NCBI GenBank assembly: GCA_963703555.1
Contig: CAVPEV010000034.1
Coordinates: 1-17,414, forward strand
Source of the DNA: CAVPEV01 sp963703555
Lineage (GTDB): Bacteria; Actinomycetota; Actinomycetes; Actinomycetales; Cellulomonadaceae
Length of the DNA stretch: 17,414 bases
Direction: 5' to 3'
The notes under the pieces are model-generated. The model did no database searches. It was not told the origin of the DNA and was given only the letters and a program-made list of their open reading frames with translations. A program made the translations under genes and the position numbers. How positions within the stretch are numbered: the stretch's first letter is position 1; the number at the start of each line of letters is the position of its first letter. This document shows positions 1 to 6,799 of the stretch, piece after piece.

Positions 1-198
1 GCCGGCCACGACGACGGGCAGCATCTGGTCGACCAGCCAGAGCCGGCGCCACACCGGGGGGAACAGGGCTGAGACCAGCCCGAGGAGTGCGACGCCCGCG
101 ATCAGCCGGCTGGCGACGGTGCGGGTGCGCACGCGCGCCCGGTGGGCGCGCAGAGCCTGTGCGGCGCGCGCCGCCGCTGGTGCCGTCAGAGCCCCCAC
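1..198 (-). CDS. Membrane protein N-terminus, probable lysyl-phosphatidylglycerol synthase-type (partial)
   Basis: Only the first 66 codons are in the window; the gene runs off the left edge on the minus strand. From a GTG at 198 the frame reads a basic, Ala/Arg-rich cytoplasmic leader. A hydrophobic helix follows (about residues 33-47), then an ALFPPVWRRLW stretch and a second hydrophobic run beginning LPVVVAG. A basic leader, one helix and an 'SALxPPxxxRLxL' segment are what I recall from the start of actinobacterial MprF/LysX-type lysyl-phosphatidylglycerol synthases (DUF2156 family). These modify membrane lipids with lysine. The gene diverges from the esterase at 376. The start is uncertain: no ATG lies in frame upstream and no clear Shine-Dalgarno sequence sits at normal spacing. 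Membrane location is well supported; the specific family is inferred from a short segment. Confidence 0.5.
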   Translation of the reverse strand, partial: MGALTAPAAARAAQALRAHRARVRTRTVASRLIAGVALLGLVSALFPPVWRRLWLVDQMLPVVVAG

Positions 199-276
199 GC
201 CCGGCAGTGTGAACCATCTTCCTGAGCGGGCGATCAGTGCGTTCCCAGCGTGCTCCCAGGTCCGGACCGGACCATC

Positions 277-314
277 GCACGTCGCACGCCGCGGGGTGCA
301 CGTCGCACGCCGCG
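277..314. repeat. 17-bp direct repeat in divergent promoter region
   Basis: GCACGTCGCACGCCGCG occurs at 277-293 and again, identical, at 298-314, a 21-bp period (two helical turns). It lies between the divergent membrane-protein and esterase genes, about 62 bp upstream of the esterase start. The spacing would suit a regulator binding two sites on one DNA face, but no regulator gene is visible and a simple slippage duplication is equally possible. Confidence 0.5.
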
Positions 315-364
315 CCGCGCCGCGGCGGGGTCGTGGGCGCCGGGCCAGCGGGCTGCGGGCCGGT

Positions 365-371
365 GAGGAGG
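365..371 (+). promoter_or_regulatory. Ribosome binding site of esterase gene
   Basis: GAGGAGG, a strong Shine-Dalgarno match, lies four bases before ATG 376 and fixes that codon as the start of the esterase gene. Confidence 0.75.
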
Positions 372-375
372 TGTC

Positions 376-1542
376 ATGGACGCCGAGGTGCTGACGCCGA
401 GCCCTGGCCCGGGCGCGACCCCCGTCCCGGACCAGCGCACGAGTCTTCCGGCCACGGTCCTGCACGCCCTGGACGGCCACGGCGACTGGCTGAGCTCGTG
501 GTGGACCGTCGTGGTCCTCGCGGTGCTGGGCGGCATCCTGGTGACCCTGACGGTGCGCGCTGTGCGCCGTCACCGGCGTGGCCCGGCCTGGTTGTCCGGT
601 GTGGCCGGCGTGCTCACGCTCGTCCTGGCGAGCGCCGCCGGCGTCAACACCCACGCCGGCTACCTGCCCGACGTCGCGGCCGCCCGGACGTTCCTGGCCG
701 GGCAGGGCCTCCTCGCCCCGGCGGCGGCCACCGGCGTCGTCCGCGCCGGCAGCTCCGGGCGCGGCGCGGTGCGGCCCGTGACCATCCCGGTCCCCGCGTC
801 GCTCAAGGTGCCGGTCACCAGCACCTGGGTCTACACGCCACCGGGATTCGACCCGTCGTCGCCGGCCCGGTACCCGGTGGTCTACCTGGTGCACGGCGAA
901 CCGGGCACCTCTGCGGACTGGTTCGCCGGCGGCCAGGCCGCGACCACCCTCGACACCCTCATCGACGCCCAGCTGATCCGGCCGATGATCGTCGTGGCCC
1001 CCGACGTCAACGGGATTTCCGAGGGTGACACCGAGTGCCTGGACTCCACCCGCGGAGGCCCGCAGGTGGAGACCTATCTCACGCGGGTCGTCGTGCCCTG
1101 GGTCGACTCCCACCTGCCCACCCGCGCCGACTGGGGCCACCGCGCGATCGGAGGCATGTCCTCGGGGGGCTACTGCGCGATGGACCAGGGGCTGCGCCAC
1201 CCCGAGCTGTTCGGCACCCTGATCGGCATCGAGCCCTACGCGGACCCCGGCGCCGGCGGCCGTGCGATGCTGGCCACGCCGGCCCAGCTCGCCGCGCACG
1301 ACGTGGCGTCCTTCCTGCCGACCATGACGTTCGTGCACCCGGTGGCCGTGTTCATCGACGTGCCGGGCCGCGCCGTCGGCAGGGGGGAGGCGCGGGCGGG
1401 CACCCAGCTGGTGGAGCTGCTGCGCCGGCGCGGCCAGACCGTGGAGTTCCGCGCGGAACCGGGGCAGACCCACACCTGGACCATGGCCCGCGTCGCGCTG
1501 CCCTACGCCCTGCAGTTCGCCTCGGAGCACCTGGCGGCGTAG
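376..1542 (+). CDS. Membrane-anchored alpha/beta-hydrolase esterase (esterase D / antigen 85-like)
   Basis: A 388-residue protein. Two hydrophobic segments (about residues 42-63 and 71-90) precede an alpha/beta-hydrolase domain of the putative-esterase family (PF00756 type), so the catalytic domain is probably held at the outer face of the membrane. Visible landmarks are the VVYLVHGEPG strand and oxyanion loop (168-177), the nucleophile elbow GMSSGG (260-265, catalytic Ser262) and the probable catalytic His in GQTHTW (363-368). The acid is probably an Asp or Glu in the 328-361 stretch, not pinned down. Family members hydrolyse carboxyl esters or transfer acyl groups (mycolyltransferases); the substrate here cannot be read from sequence. 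The gene starts after a strong RBS and diverges from a probable lysyl-phosphatidylglycerol synthase-type gene, so an envelope lipid role is a reasonable inference. Confidence 0.85.
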   Translation: MDAEVLTPSPGPGATPVPDQRTSLPATVLHALDGHGDWLSSWWTVVVLAVLGGILVTLTVRAVRRHRRGPAWLSGVAGVLTLVLASAAGVNTHAGYLPDVAAARTFLAGQGLLAPAAATGVVRAGSSGRGAVRPVTIPVPASLKVPVTSTWVYTPPGFDPSSPARYPVVYLVHGEPGTSADWFAGGQAATTLDTLIDAQLIRPMIVVAPDVNGISEGDTECLDSTRGGPQVETYLTRVVVPWVDSHLPTRADWGHRAIGGMSSGGYCAMDQGLRHPELFGTLIGIEPYADPGAGGRAMLATPAQLAAHDVASFLPTMTFVHPVAVFIDVPGRAVGRGEARAGTQLVELLRRRGQTVEFRAEPGQTHTWTMARVALPYALQFASEHLAA

Positions 1543-1608
1543 GAGCCCCTCCGTACAGTGCTCCGAGACGCCGTCGAGACCTCAGGATCGGCGGCGGCCG
1601 GACCTGCC

Positions 1609-1618
1609 GGGAGGAGGG
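1609..1618 (+). promoter_or_regulatory. Ribosome binding site deciding the MFS start
   Basis: GGGAGGAGGG ends two bases before GTG 1621, its GGAGG core about five to six bases away. It supports GTG 1621 over the in-frame GTG at 1558, which would add 21 polar residues and has no RBS. Confidence 0.7.
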
Positions 1619-1620
1619 AC

Positions 1621-2847
1621 GTGAGCCGACGCACGGGGCCGACCCGCAACCCGTTCGGGTCGCTGCCGCCCGAGGTGGCGGTGCTTGCCGCGGTCGCGTT
1701 CTCCGTCGCCCTGGGCTTCGGGATCGTCGCCCCGGCGATCCCGCTGTTCGCCGCGCAGTTCGGCGTCAGCAACGCCGCAGCCGGCGCGGTCATCTCGGTG
1801 TTCGCGCTGGTGCGCTTCGCGTCGGCGCCGGTGGCCGGGCGGGTGGTCAACCGGTACGGCGAGCGCGTCGTGCTGGCCAGCGGGATCGGCATCGTCGGGG
1901 TGAGCAGCCTGCTGGCCGGGCTGTCCCGCAGCTATGTCCAGCTCCTCGTGCTGCGCGGGGTGGGCGGCTTCGGCTCGGCGATGTTCACCGTGTCGTCGTT
2001 CGCGTTGTTGCTGCGGGTCATCGCCCCTGACCAGCGCGGCCGGGCCACCGGGGTGTACCAGACGGGCTTCCTGCTCGGCGGCATCGTCGGGCCCGCCTTC
2101 GGCGGCCCGCTGACGGCGTGGTCGCTGCGCGCACCGTTCTTCGCGTATGCGGGGACCCTCCTGGTGGCCGGGGCGGTGGCGGCGGTGTTCCTGGCTCGCA
2201 CGGCGCTGCGCGAGCACGTCCTGGTGGCGGGCACCGCTGCCCATGCCCCGACCACACTCGGCACCGCGCTGCGCAGCTCGGCCTACCGGGCCGCGGTGGC
2301 GAACAACTTCGCGGTCGGCTGGGCTGTGTTCGGGGTCCGCGCGTCGCTCGTCCCGCTGTTCGTCGTCCAGGGCCTGCGGCTGGGTCCGTCATGGACCGGC
2401 GCGGGGCTGGTGGTGTCCGCGGTGGCGCAGGGGCTCGTGCTCGTCCCCGCCGGGCGGCTGGTGGACACGCGCGGCCGCCGGCCGTTCCTGCGCGTCGGGG
2501 CGGGGTTGGCGCTGGCCGCGGGCGTGGCGATGGCCCTCGCCGGCGGCGCGGCGGCCTTCCTCGCCGCGATGGCGCTGTACGGCATCGGCTCGGCGCTCCT
2601 GGGCGTGTCCACCGCGGCCGTGGTCGGCGACGTCATCGGCGGGCGGGGCGGCACACCGGTCGCAGCCTTCCAGATGGCCTCGGACGCCGGGACGTTCATC
2701 GGCCCGCTGGTCGCCGGGCTGCTCGCCGACGCGGCCTCCTTCCAGGTGGCCTTCCTCGTCACAGCGGCGGTCTCCGGTCTCGCGTTCGTCGCCACCGTGG
2801 TGATGCCGGAGACCCGTGCCCGGGAACCAGGCCGGGCCGGGACCTGA
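1621..2847 (+). CDS. MFS transporter, drug:H+ antiporter-1 type
   Basis: A 408-residue integral membrane protein with about twelve hydrophobic segments in two halves. The loop between helices 2 and 3 carries MFS motif A as GRVVNRYGERV (73-83), and the equivalent loop in the second half has a related copy, GRLVDTRGRRPFL (from 278). This internal symmetry and the length are typical of the DHA1 group, which exports small molecules in exchange for protons. The usual Asp of motif A (GxxxDRxGR) is Asn in the first copy and Asp in the second. The substrate is unknown. The gene lies 78 bp after the esterase on the same strand and could be co-transcribed with it. A GC-rich inverted repeat overlaps the stop codon and may end the transcript. 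Confidence 0.88.
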   Translation: MSRRTGPTRNPFGSLPPEVAVLAAVAFSVALGFGIVAPAIPLFAAQFGVSNAAAGAVISVFALVRFASAPVAGRVVNRYGERVVLASGIGIVGVSSLLAGLSRSYVQLLVLRGVGGFGSAMFTVSSFALLLRVIAPDQRGRATGVYQTGFLLGGIVGPAFGGPLTAWSLRAPFFAYAGTLLVAGAVAAVFLARTALREHVLVAGTAAHAPTTLGTALRSSAYRAAVANNFAVGWAVFGVRASLVPLFVVQGLRLGPSWTGAGLVVSAVAQGLVLVPAGRLVDTRGRRPFLRVGAGLALAAGVAMALAGGAAAFLAAMALYGIGSALLGVSTAAVVGDVIGGRGGTPVAAFQMASDAGTFIGPLVAGLLADAASFQVAFLVTAAVSGLAFVATVVMPETRAREPGRAGT

Positions 2848-2875
2848 CCGGAGCACGGGCTGGAGCGGTCCCGGC
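2836..2875 (+). terminator. Possible hairpin terminator after MFS gene
   Basis: GCCGGGACC (2836-2844) and GGTCCCGGC (2867-2875) form a perfect 9-bp stem with a 22-base loop that contains the MFS stop codon. There is no U-tract, which is common for actinobacterial terminators, so the call rests on position and stem alone. Confidence 0.35.
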
Positions 2876-2915
2876 GACGTCCCGAGCAGCGCTCCTTCGG
2901 CCGACGTCCCCGGGC

Positions 2916-2963
2916 GGACGTGCCGCGAGACGCTCCGCGGACGTGCCGGGAGACGCCTCCCGG
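2916..2963. repeat. Tandem 23-bp units, each with a small hairpin, before the ATPase gene
   Basis: Two adjacent imperfect 23-bp units (2916-2938 and 2939-2961) both begin GGACGTGCCG and continue with a GAGACGC core. Unit 1 has a CCGCG/CGCGG stem reaching into unit 2; unit 2 has a perfect CCGGGA/TCCCGG stem (2946-2963) with loop GACGCC. A looser relative (GACGTCCC) lies just upstream at 2876-2916. The rest of the 246-bp gap between the MFS and ATPase genes holds no supported gene. The function is unknown: operator, attenuator or simple duplication. Confidence 0.5.
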
Positions 2964-2991
2964 ACGGCCACCACGCCACCTGCCCTGCGGA

Positions 2992-2997
2992 TACGTT
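2992..2997 (+). promoter_or_regulatory. Candidate -10 element for the P-type ATPase gene
   Basis: TACGTT fits the actinobacterial TANNNT -10 pattern and stands in a GC-rich gap. A start of transcription around 3004 would leave a leader of about 90 bases before ATG 3094. No convincing -35 is seen, so this is tentative. Confidence 0.22.
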
Positions 2998-3093
2998 GAG
3001 TGCCGTGGTGTGTCCGTCCGGCCACCTCGGTGGTGCTGCATGCCGGGCGCGCGCCGGGTCGCCCGGCGTCGCGCGCTGCGGGGTGCCCCGGCG

Positions 3094-5748
3094 ATGAGCA
3101 GTCCTCCGGCGGTCCACGACCCGGGCCTGACGTCGGCGGAGGCGGCGGCGCGGCTCGCGGCGGACGGCCCGAACCGGCTGCCCCCGCCGGCGCGGGCGCA
3201 CCCGCTGCGCGAGCTCGGTCGACAGATGGTGGGCTTCTTCGCCGTCATGCTGTGGGTCGCAGCCGGGCTCGCCTGGGTCGCCGGGATGCCCGAGCTCGCG
3301 GCGGCGATCGCGGTCGTGGTGGTGATCAACGGGTCCTTCGCGTTCGCGCAGGAGTACCGGGCCGACCGGGCCGCCGAGCGGCTGACGGGCCTGTTGCCGG
3401 TACGGGTCACGGTCCGCCGGGACGGCAGGGCCCTGGTGGTCGATGCCGCCGGCCTCGTCGTCGGGGACGTCGTCCTCCTCGAGGCGGGCGACCGCGTCTC
3501 GGCGGACCTGCGGCTCGCGGCCGGCAGCCGGCTGAGCGTCGACGAGTCGATGCTCACCGGGGAGAGCGTCGCCCGGCCCCGGGGCGGTGGCGACGAGCTG
3601 TTTGCGGGGACGTACGTCGTCGAGGGTCACGGTGAGGCCGTGGTGCACACCGTGGGGACCGGCACCCGGCTGGCTGGCATCGCGGCCGCCACCCGGGGGG
3701 CCGTCCGGCCGCGCAGCCCGCTGACGGTTCAGCTGCAGCGGGTCGTCCGGGTCGTCGCGGTCGTCGCGATCGTGGTGGGGGTGGTGTTCTTCGCCGCGGC
3801 ACTGGTCCTGGGCAGGACGGGCAGGGACAGCTTCCTGTTCGCCATCGGCGTGACCGTGGCCCTGGTCCCCGAGGGCCTGCTGCCGACCGTGACGCTGTCG
3901 CTCGCGCGCGCAGCCCAACGCATGGCCGACCGGCACGCGCTGGTGCGCCGGCTCGAGGCGGTGGAGACGCTCGGCCTGACGACGTTCATCTGCACCGACA
4001 AGACAGGCACGCTGACCCGCAACCAGATGTCGGTGGTGCAGGCGTGGACTCCGCAGGGCGTGGTGGAGGTGGCCGGCCTCGGGTACGGGCCGACCGCCAC
4101 CGTGCACGGCTCCCCCGCGACGCTCGATGCGCTGCGACTGGCAGCCTCCAGCGCGGCGCGCTGCTCCCCGGACGCGCGCGCGATGCGGCAGGGCGAGGAC
4201 TGGGTTCCCGTCGGCGACCCGATGGACGTGGCGATCCACGTGCTCGCCACGCGGGCCGGGGCGCCTGCGGCGCCTGAGCCCATGAGCCGCCACCCGTTCG
4301 ACCCTCGGCGGCGCCGGTCCTCGGTGACCGACCGGGACGGGCTGCACGTCGTCGGGGCGCCGGACTCGGTGCTCCCGCTCTGCCTCCGGGTGCCGGAGGA
4401 GGCGCACACGGCCGTCGACGCGATGGCCGGACGTGGCCTGCGGGTGGTCGCGGTGGCCTTGCGGCCCGCCGGGTCCGGCACCGATGACACCGCCGCGGAC
4501 GAGGATCCGCACGTGGCGGAGCGGGATCTGCACGTGGCGGAGCGGGATCTGCACCTGCTGGGGCTGCTCGGCCTGGAGGACCCGCCGCGCGACGACGTGG
4601 CCGGCGCCATCGCCTCGTGCCGGTCGGGCGGCATCCGCATCGCCATGGTCACCGGCGACCACCCGGTCACGGCGCTGACGATCGCCCGCGAGGTCGGGCT
4701 GGTGCGCGGTGCGGGGCTCGTCGTCGAGGGCAGGGACCTGCCTGCGGGCGACGCCGAGCTGGGCAAGCTGCTCGACCGCGACGAGGTCGTCGTGGCGCGG
4801 GTCACCCCGGAGGACAAGCTGCGGATCGCCCGGGCGCTGCAGGCTCGCGGGCACGTCGTGGCCATGACGGGCGACGGGGTCAACGACGGGCCCGCGCTGC
4901 GCACTGCGGACATCGGCATCGCGATGGGCGCCTCGGGCACCGATGTCGCACGGGAGGCGGCGGACCTCGTGCTGCTCGACGACCACTTCGGCAGCATCGT
5001 GGCCGCTATCGAGCTGGGCCGGGCGACGTTCGCCAACATCCGCCGGTTCCTCACCTACCACCTGACCGACAACGTCGCCGAGCTCGCCCCCTTCGTCGTG
5101 TGGGCGCTGTCCGGGGGCTCGATCCCGCTCGCCATCACCGTGCTGCAGGTGCTCGCCCTGGACATCGGCACCGATCTGCTGCCGGCGCTGGCCCTGGGCG
5201 CGGAGCCGCCGAGCCGGTGGACCATGCTCGGGCGGTTCAGGCTCGGTTCGCTGATGGACCGGCGGGTGCTGCGGCGGGCGTTCGGCGTGCTCGGGCCCAC
5301 CCAGGCGGCCGTCTCCATGGGCGCGTTCGTCGTCGTGCTGCGGGCGGGCGGGTGGTCGCCCGGGGTGGATCCCGGTCCCCGTCTGCTCGCGACGGCCTCC
5401 GGCACGGCCTTCGCCGCCATCGTGCTCGGCCAGCTGGCGAACGCCTTCGCGTGCCGCAGCGAGAGCCGCTGGGTCGGCGCGGTCGGCCTGACCGGCAACC
5501 GGCTGCTGCTGGGTGCGGTGACCGTCGAGGCGGCCCTGCTCGTCGCATTCCTCGCGGTCCCGCCGCTGTCCCGGCTGCTCGGCGGCTCGGTACCGGGGAC
5601 GACGGGCTGGCTGCTCGCGCTCGTCGCGATCCCCGCGGTCTGGGGGATCGACGCGATCGACAAGGGGCTGCGGCGGCTCCGCCGGCGTGGGCCCGCCCCG
5701 GCGGGGGCGGGCGCCGGGGAGACCGCTACAACCATTCCCGGCGCTTGA
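3094..5748 (+). CDS. Type II P-type cation ATPase with Na,K-ATPase-like ion-site residues
   Basis: An 884-residue ATP-driven cation pump of the plasma membrane. In order: N-terminal cation-ATPase domain (GLTSAEAAARLA), two helices, actuator domain with TGES (155-158), PEGLL in M4 (259-263), phosphorylation motif DKTGTLT (Asp302), nucleotide domain with HPFDPRRRRSS (Phe402), hinge motif TGDGVND (592-598), then six C-terminal helices. M5 has DNVAE (Asn660, Glu663) and M6 has DIGTD (Asp690, Asp694). PEGLL plus D-x-G-T-D matches Na,K/H,K-ATPase (DLGTDMVPA) better than SERCA (NLVTDGLPA). Transport of Na+, K+ or Ca2+ is inferred, not proved. Odd points: the KGAPE lysine is replaced (VGAPD, 420-424), and HVAERDL is duplicated at 473-486. 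Start choice: ATG 3094 begins where family similarity begins; in-frame ATG 3040 and GTG 3010 add only basic, low-complexity residues. The 3' end overlaps the convergent corA-like gene by 23 bp. Confidence 0.9.
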   Translation: MSSPPAVHDPGLTSAEAAARLAADGPNRLPPPARAHPLRELGRQMVGFFAVMLWVAAGLAWVAGMPELAAAIAVVVVINGSFAFAQEYRADRAAERLTGLLPVRVTVRRDGRALVVDAAGLVVGDVVLLEAGDRVSADLRLAAGSRLSVDESMLTGESVARPRGGGDELFAGTYVVEGHGEAVVHTVGTGTRLAGIAAATRGAVRPRSPLTVQLQRVVRVVAVVAIVVGVVFFAAALVLGRTGRDSFLFAIGVTVALVPEGLLPTVTLSLARAAQRMADRHALVRRLEAVETLGLTTFICTDKTGTLTRNQMSVVQAWTPQGVVEVAGLGYGPTATVHGSPATLDALRLAASSAARCSPDARAMRQGEDWVPVGDPMDVAIHVLATRAGAPAAPEPMSRHPFDPRRRRSSVTDRDGLHVVGAPDSVLPLCLRVPEEAHTAVDAMAGRGLRVVAVALRPAGSGTDDTAADEDPHVAERDLHVAERDLHLLGLLGLEDPPRDDVAGAIASCRSGGIRIAMVTGDHPVTALTIAREVGLVRGAGLVVEGRDLPAGDAELGKLLDRDEVVVARVTPEDKLRIARALQARGHVVAMTGDGVNDGPALRTADIGIAMGASGTDVAREAADLVLLDDHFGSIVAAIELGRATFANIRRFLTYHLTDNVAELAPFVVWALSGGSIPLAITVLQVLALDIGTDLLPALALGAEPPSRWTMLGRFRLGSLMDRRVLRRAFGVLGPTQAAVSMGAFVVVLRAGGWSPGVDPGPRLLATASGTAFAAIVLGQLANAFACRSESRWVGAVGLTGNRLLLGAVTVEAALLVAFLAVPPLSRLLGGSVPGTTGWLLALVAIPAVWGIDAIDKGLRRLRRRGPAPAGAGAGETATTIPGA
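4510..4551 (+). repeat. Perfect 21-bp in-frame tandem duplication inside the ATPase gene
   Basis: The 21-bp unit at 4510-4530 (starting CACGTGGCGGAGCGG) is repeated exactly at 4531-4551, giving HVAERDL twice (residues 473-486) just before the LLGLLGLEDPPR strand that opens the second part of the P domain. The reading frame is kept. Confidence 0.9.
5691..5712 (-). terminator. Hairpin at the ATPase/corA convergent junction
   Basis: GCCCGCCCC (5691-5699) pairs perfectly with GGGGCGGGC (5704-5712) across a four-base loop. In the minus direction it begins 14 bases past the CorA stop codon, where a terminator is expected. On the plus strand it lies inside the last codons of the ATPase gene. It has no U-tract. 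Confidence 0.45.
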
Positions 5749-6739
5749 ACGAGATGTAGAGCCCGATCGCCAGCCCGACGACGATGACGACGCTGCCGAC
5801 GAAGCCGGACGTCTGCCCGAACCCGGGGTAGGGCACGTTCTGGCCGAAGAATCCGGTGACGGCGGTCGGCACGGCGATGATCGCGGCCCAGCCGGTGAGC
5901 TTCTTCATGACGGTGTTCAGCCGCGCGTCCTGCAAGGACAGGCTGGTCTCGAAGATGGTCGTGATCATGTCCCGCAGCGACTCGGTCCACTCCGACGCAC
6001 GGAGGACGTGGTCGTAGAGGTCGTCGTACCAGGCGTCGAGCTCGGGCGTCGAGTCGATGTCCTTCCGGTGCCGGAGCACGGTGTTGACCACCTCCCGCAT
6101 GGGCAGCACGACGCGGCGCAGGTCCACCAGGTCGCGCCGGATGCGGTAGGTCTGGCGTTGTAGTTCGGTGGTCGCGGCCCGGTCGTCGAACAGGCGGTCC
6201 TCGAGGCCTTCCATCTCGTCGTCGAGCACCTCCACCGCCTCGAAGTGGCCGTCGACGACGGCGTCGAGCAGGCCGTGCACGAGCGCTCCGACGCCGTGGA
6301 CGAGCAGGTCCGAGTTGTCCTCCCAGCGGCGGACCAGGTCGTCGACGTCGAACTGGTCGTCCGGGCGGACGGTGACGATGCCGCGGGGCAGGACGAAGGC
6401 GGAGATCCGGGAGACCTGCAGGCCGACCGATCGGGCCGGCCCGGGGTGCTCGGCGTCCGCCAGCCGGGTGGCGTACAGGGTCAGGAAGGTGTGTGTCGCG
6501 TACCGGATCGCCTTGACCCGCTCCTGGCGAGCCAGTGCGTCCTCGACCGCCTGCGGGACGAGGCCGAGCTCGTCGGCCAGCTCGTCCAGGTGGGCCGGGT
6601 CCGGCGCGAGCAGGTCCACCCAGACCAGGCACCCCTCCTCGGCCAGGAGCTCCGAGACCTGCTCGAAGGGGAAGTCCTCGGCAGCGAGGGCACCGTCGCG
6701 CCACAGCCGGCTTCGCACAACCCGATCGTCAAAACTCAT
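5726..6739 (-). CDS. CorA-family divalent metal channel/transporter with GQN motif
   Basis: A 337-residue protein of normal CorA length. A large soluble N-terminal domain, rich in acidic residues and helices (to about residue 280), precedes two C-terminal helices (about 283-299 and 312-331) and a short basic tail FKRREWL. CorA proteins are homopentameric Mg2+ (or Co2+/Ni2+, and in ZntB Zn2+) channels, with the selectivity filter GMN at the end of TM1. Here the filter position reads FFGQNVPYPG (297-306), so Met is replaced by Gln at 300. ATG 6739 has an upstream GGGAG at acceptable spacing. The gene follows the VIT gene with 60 bp between them on the same strand, suggesting an operon, and converges on the P-type ATPase gene with a 23-bp overlap. 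The family call is firm; ion specificity is open. Confidence 0.88.
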   Translation of the reverse strand: MSFDDRVVRSRLWRDGALAAEDFPFEQVSELLAEEGCLVWVDLLAPDPAHLDELADELGLVPQAVEDALARQERVKAIRYATHTFLTLYATRLADAEHPGPARSVGLQVSRISAFVLPRGIVTVRPDDQFDVDDLVRRWEDNSDLLVHGVGALVHGLLDAVVDGHFEAVEVLDDEMEGLEDRLFDDRAATTELQRQTYRIRRDLVDLRRVVLPMREVVNTVLRHRKDIDSTPELDAWYDDLYDHVLRASEWTESLRDMITTIFETSLSLQDARLNTVMKKLTGWAAIIAVPTAVTGFFGQNVPYPGFGQTSGFVGSVVIVVGLAIGLYISFKRREWL

Positions 6740-6799
6740 GCCGGCAGTCTCCCGCCGTTCGCCGACGCCGTCGGTGCGGCAGGCCGGTGACCGGCGCCG

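Noticed and set aside
119..394. Small plus-strand frame overlapping the divergent promoter region
   Set aside because: The product is Arg/Ala-rich low complexity and lies antisense to a better-supported membrane protein start and across the esterase ribosome site.
2389..5061. An 890-codon minus-strand open frame opposite the P-type ATPase gene
   Set aside because: The composition (His/Arg/Gly-rich, no hydrophobic core) is that of an antisense shadow; the plus-strand ATPase motifs are complete.
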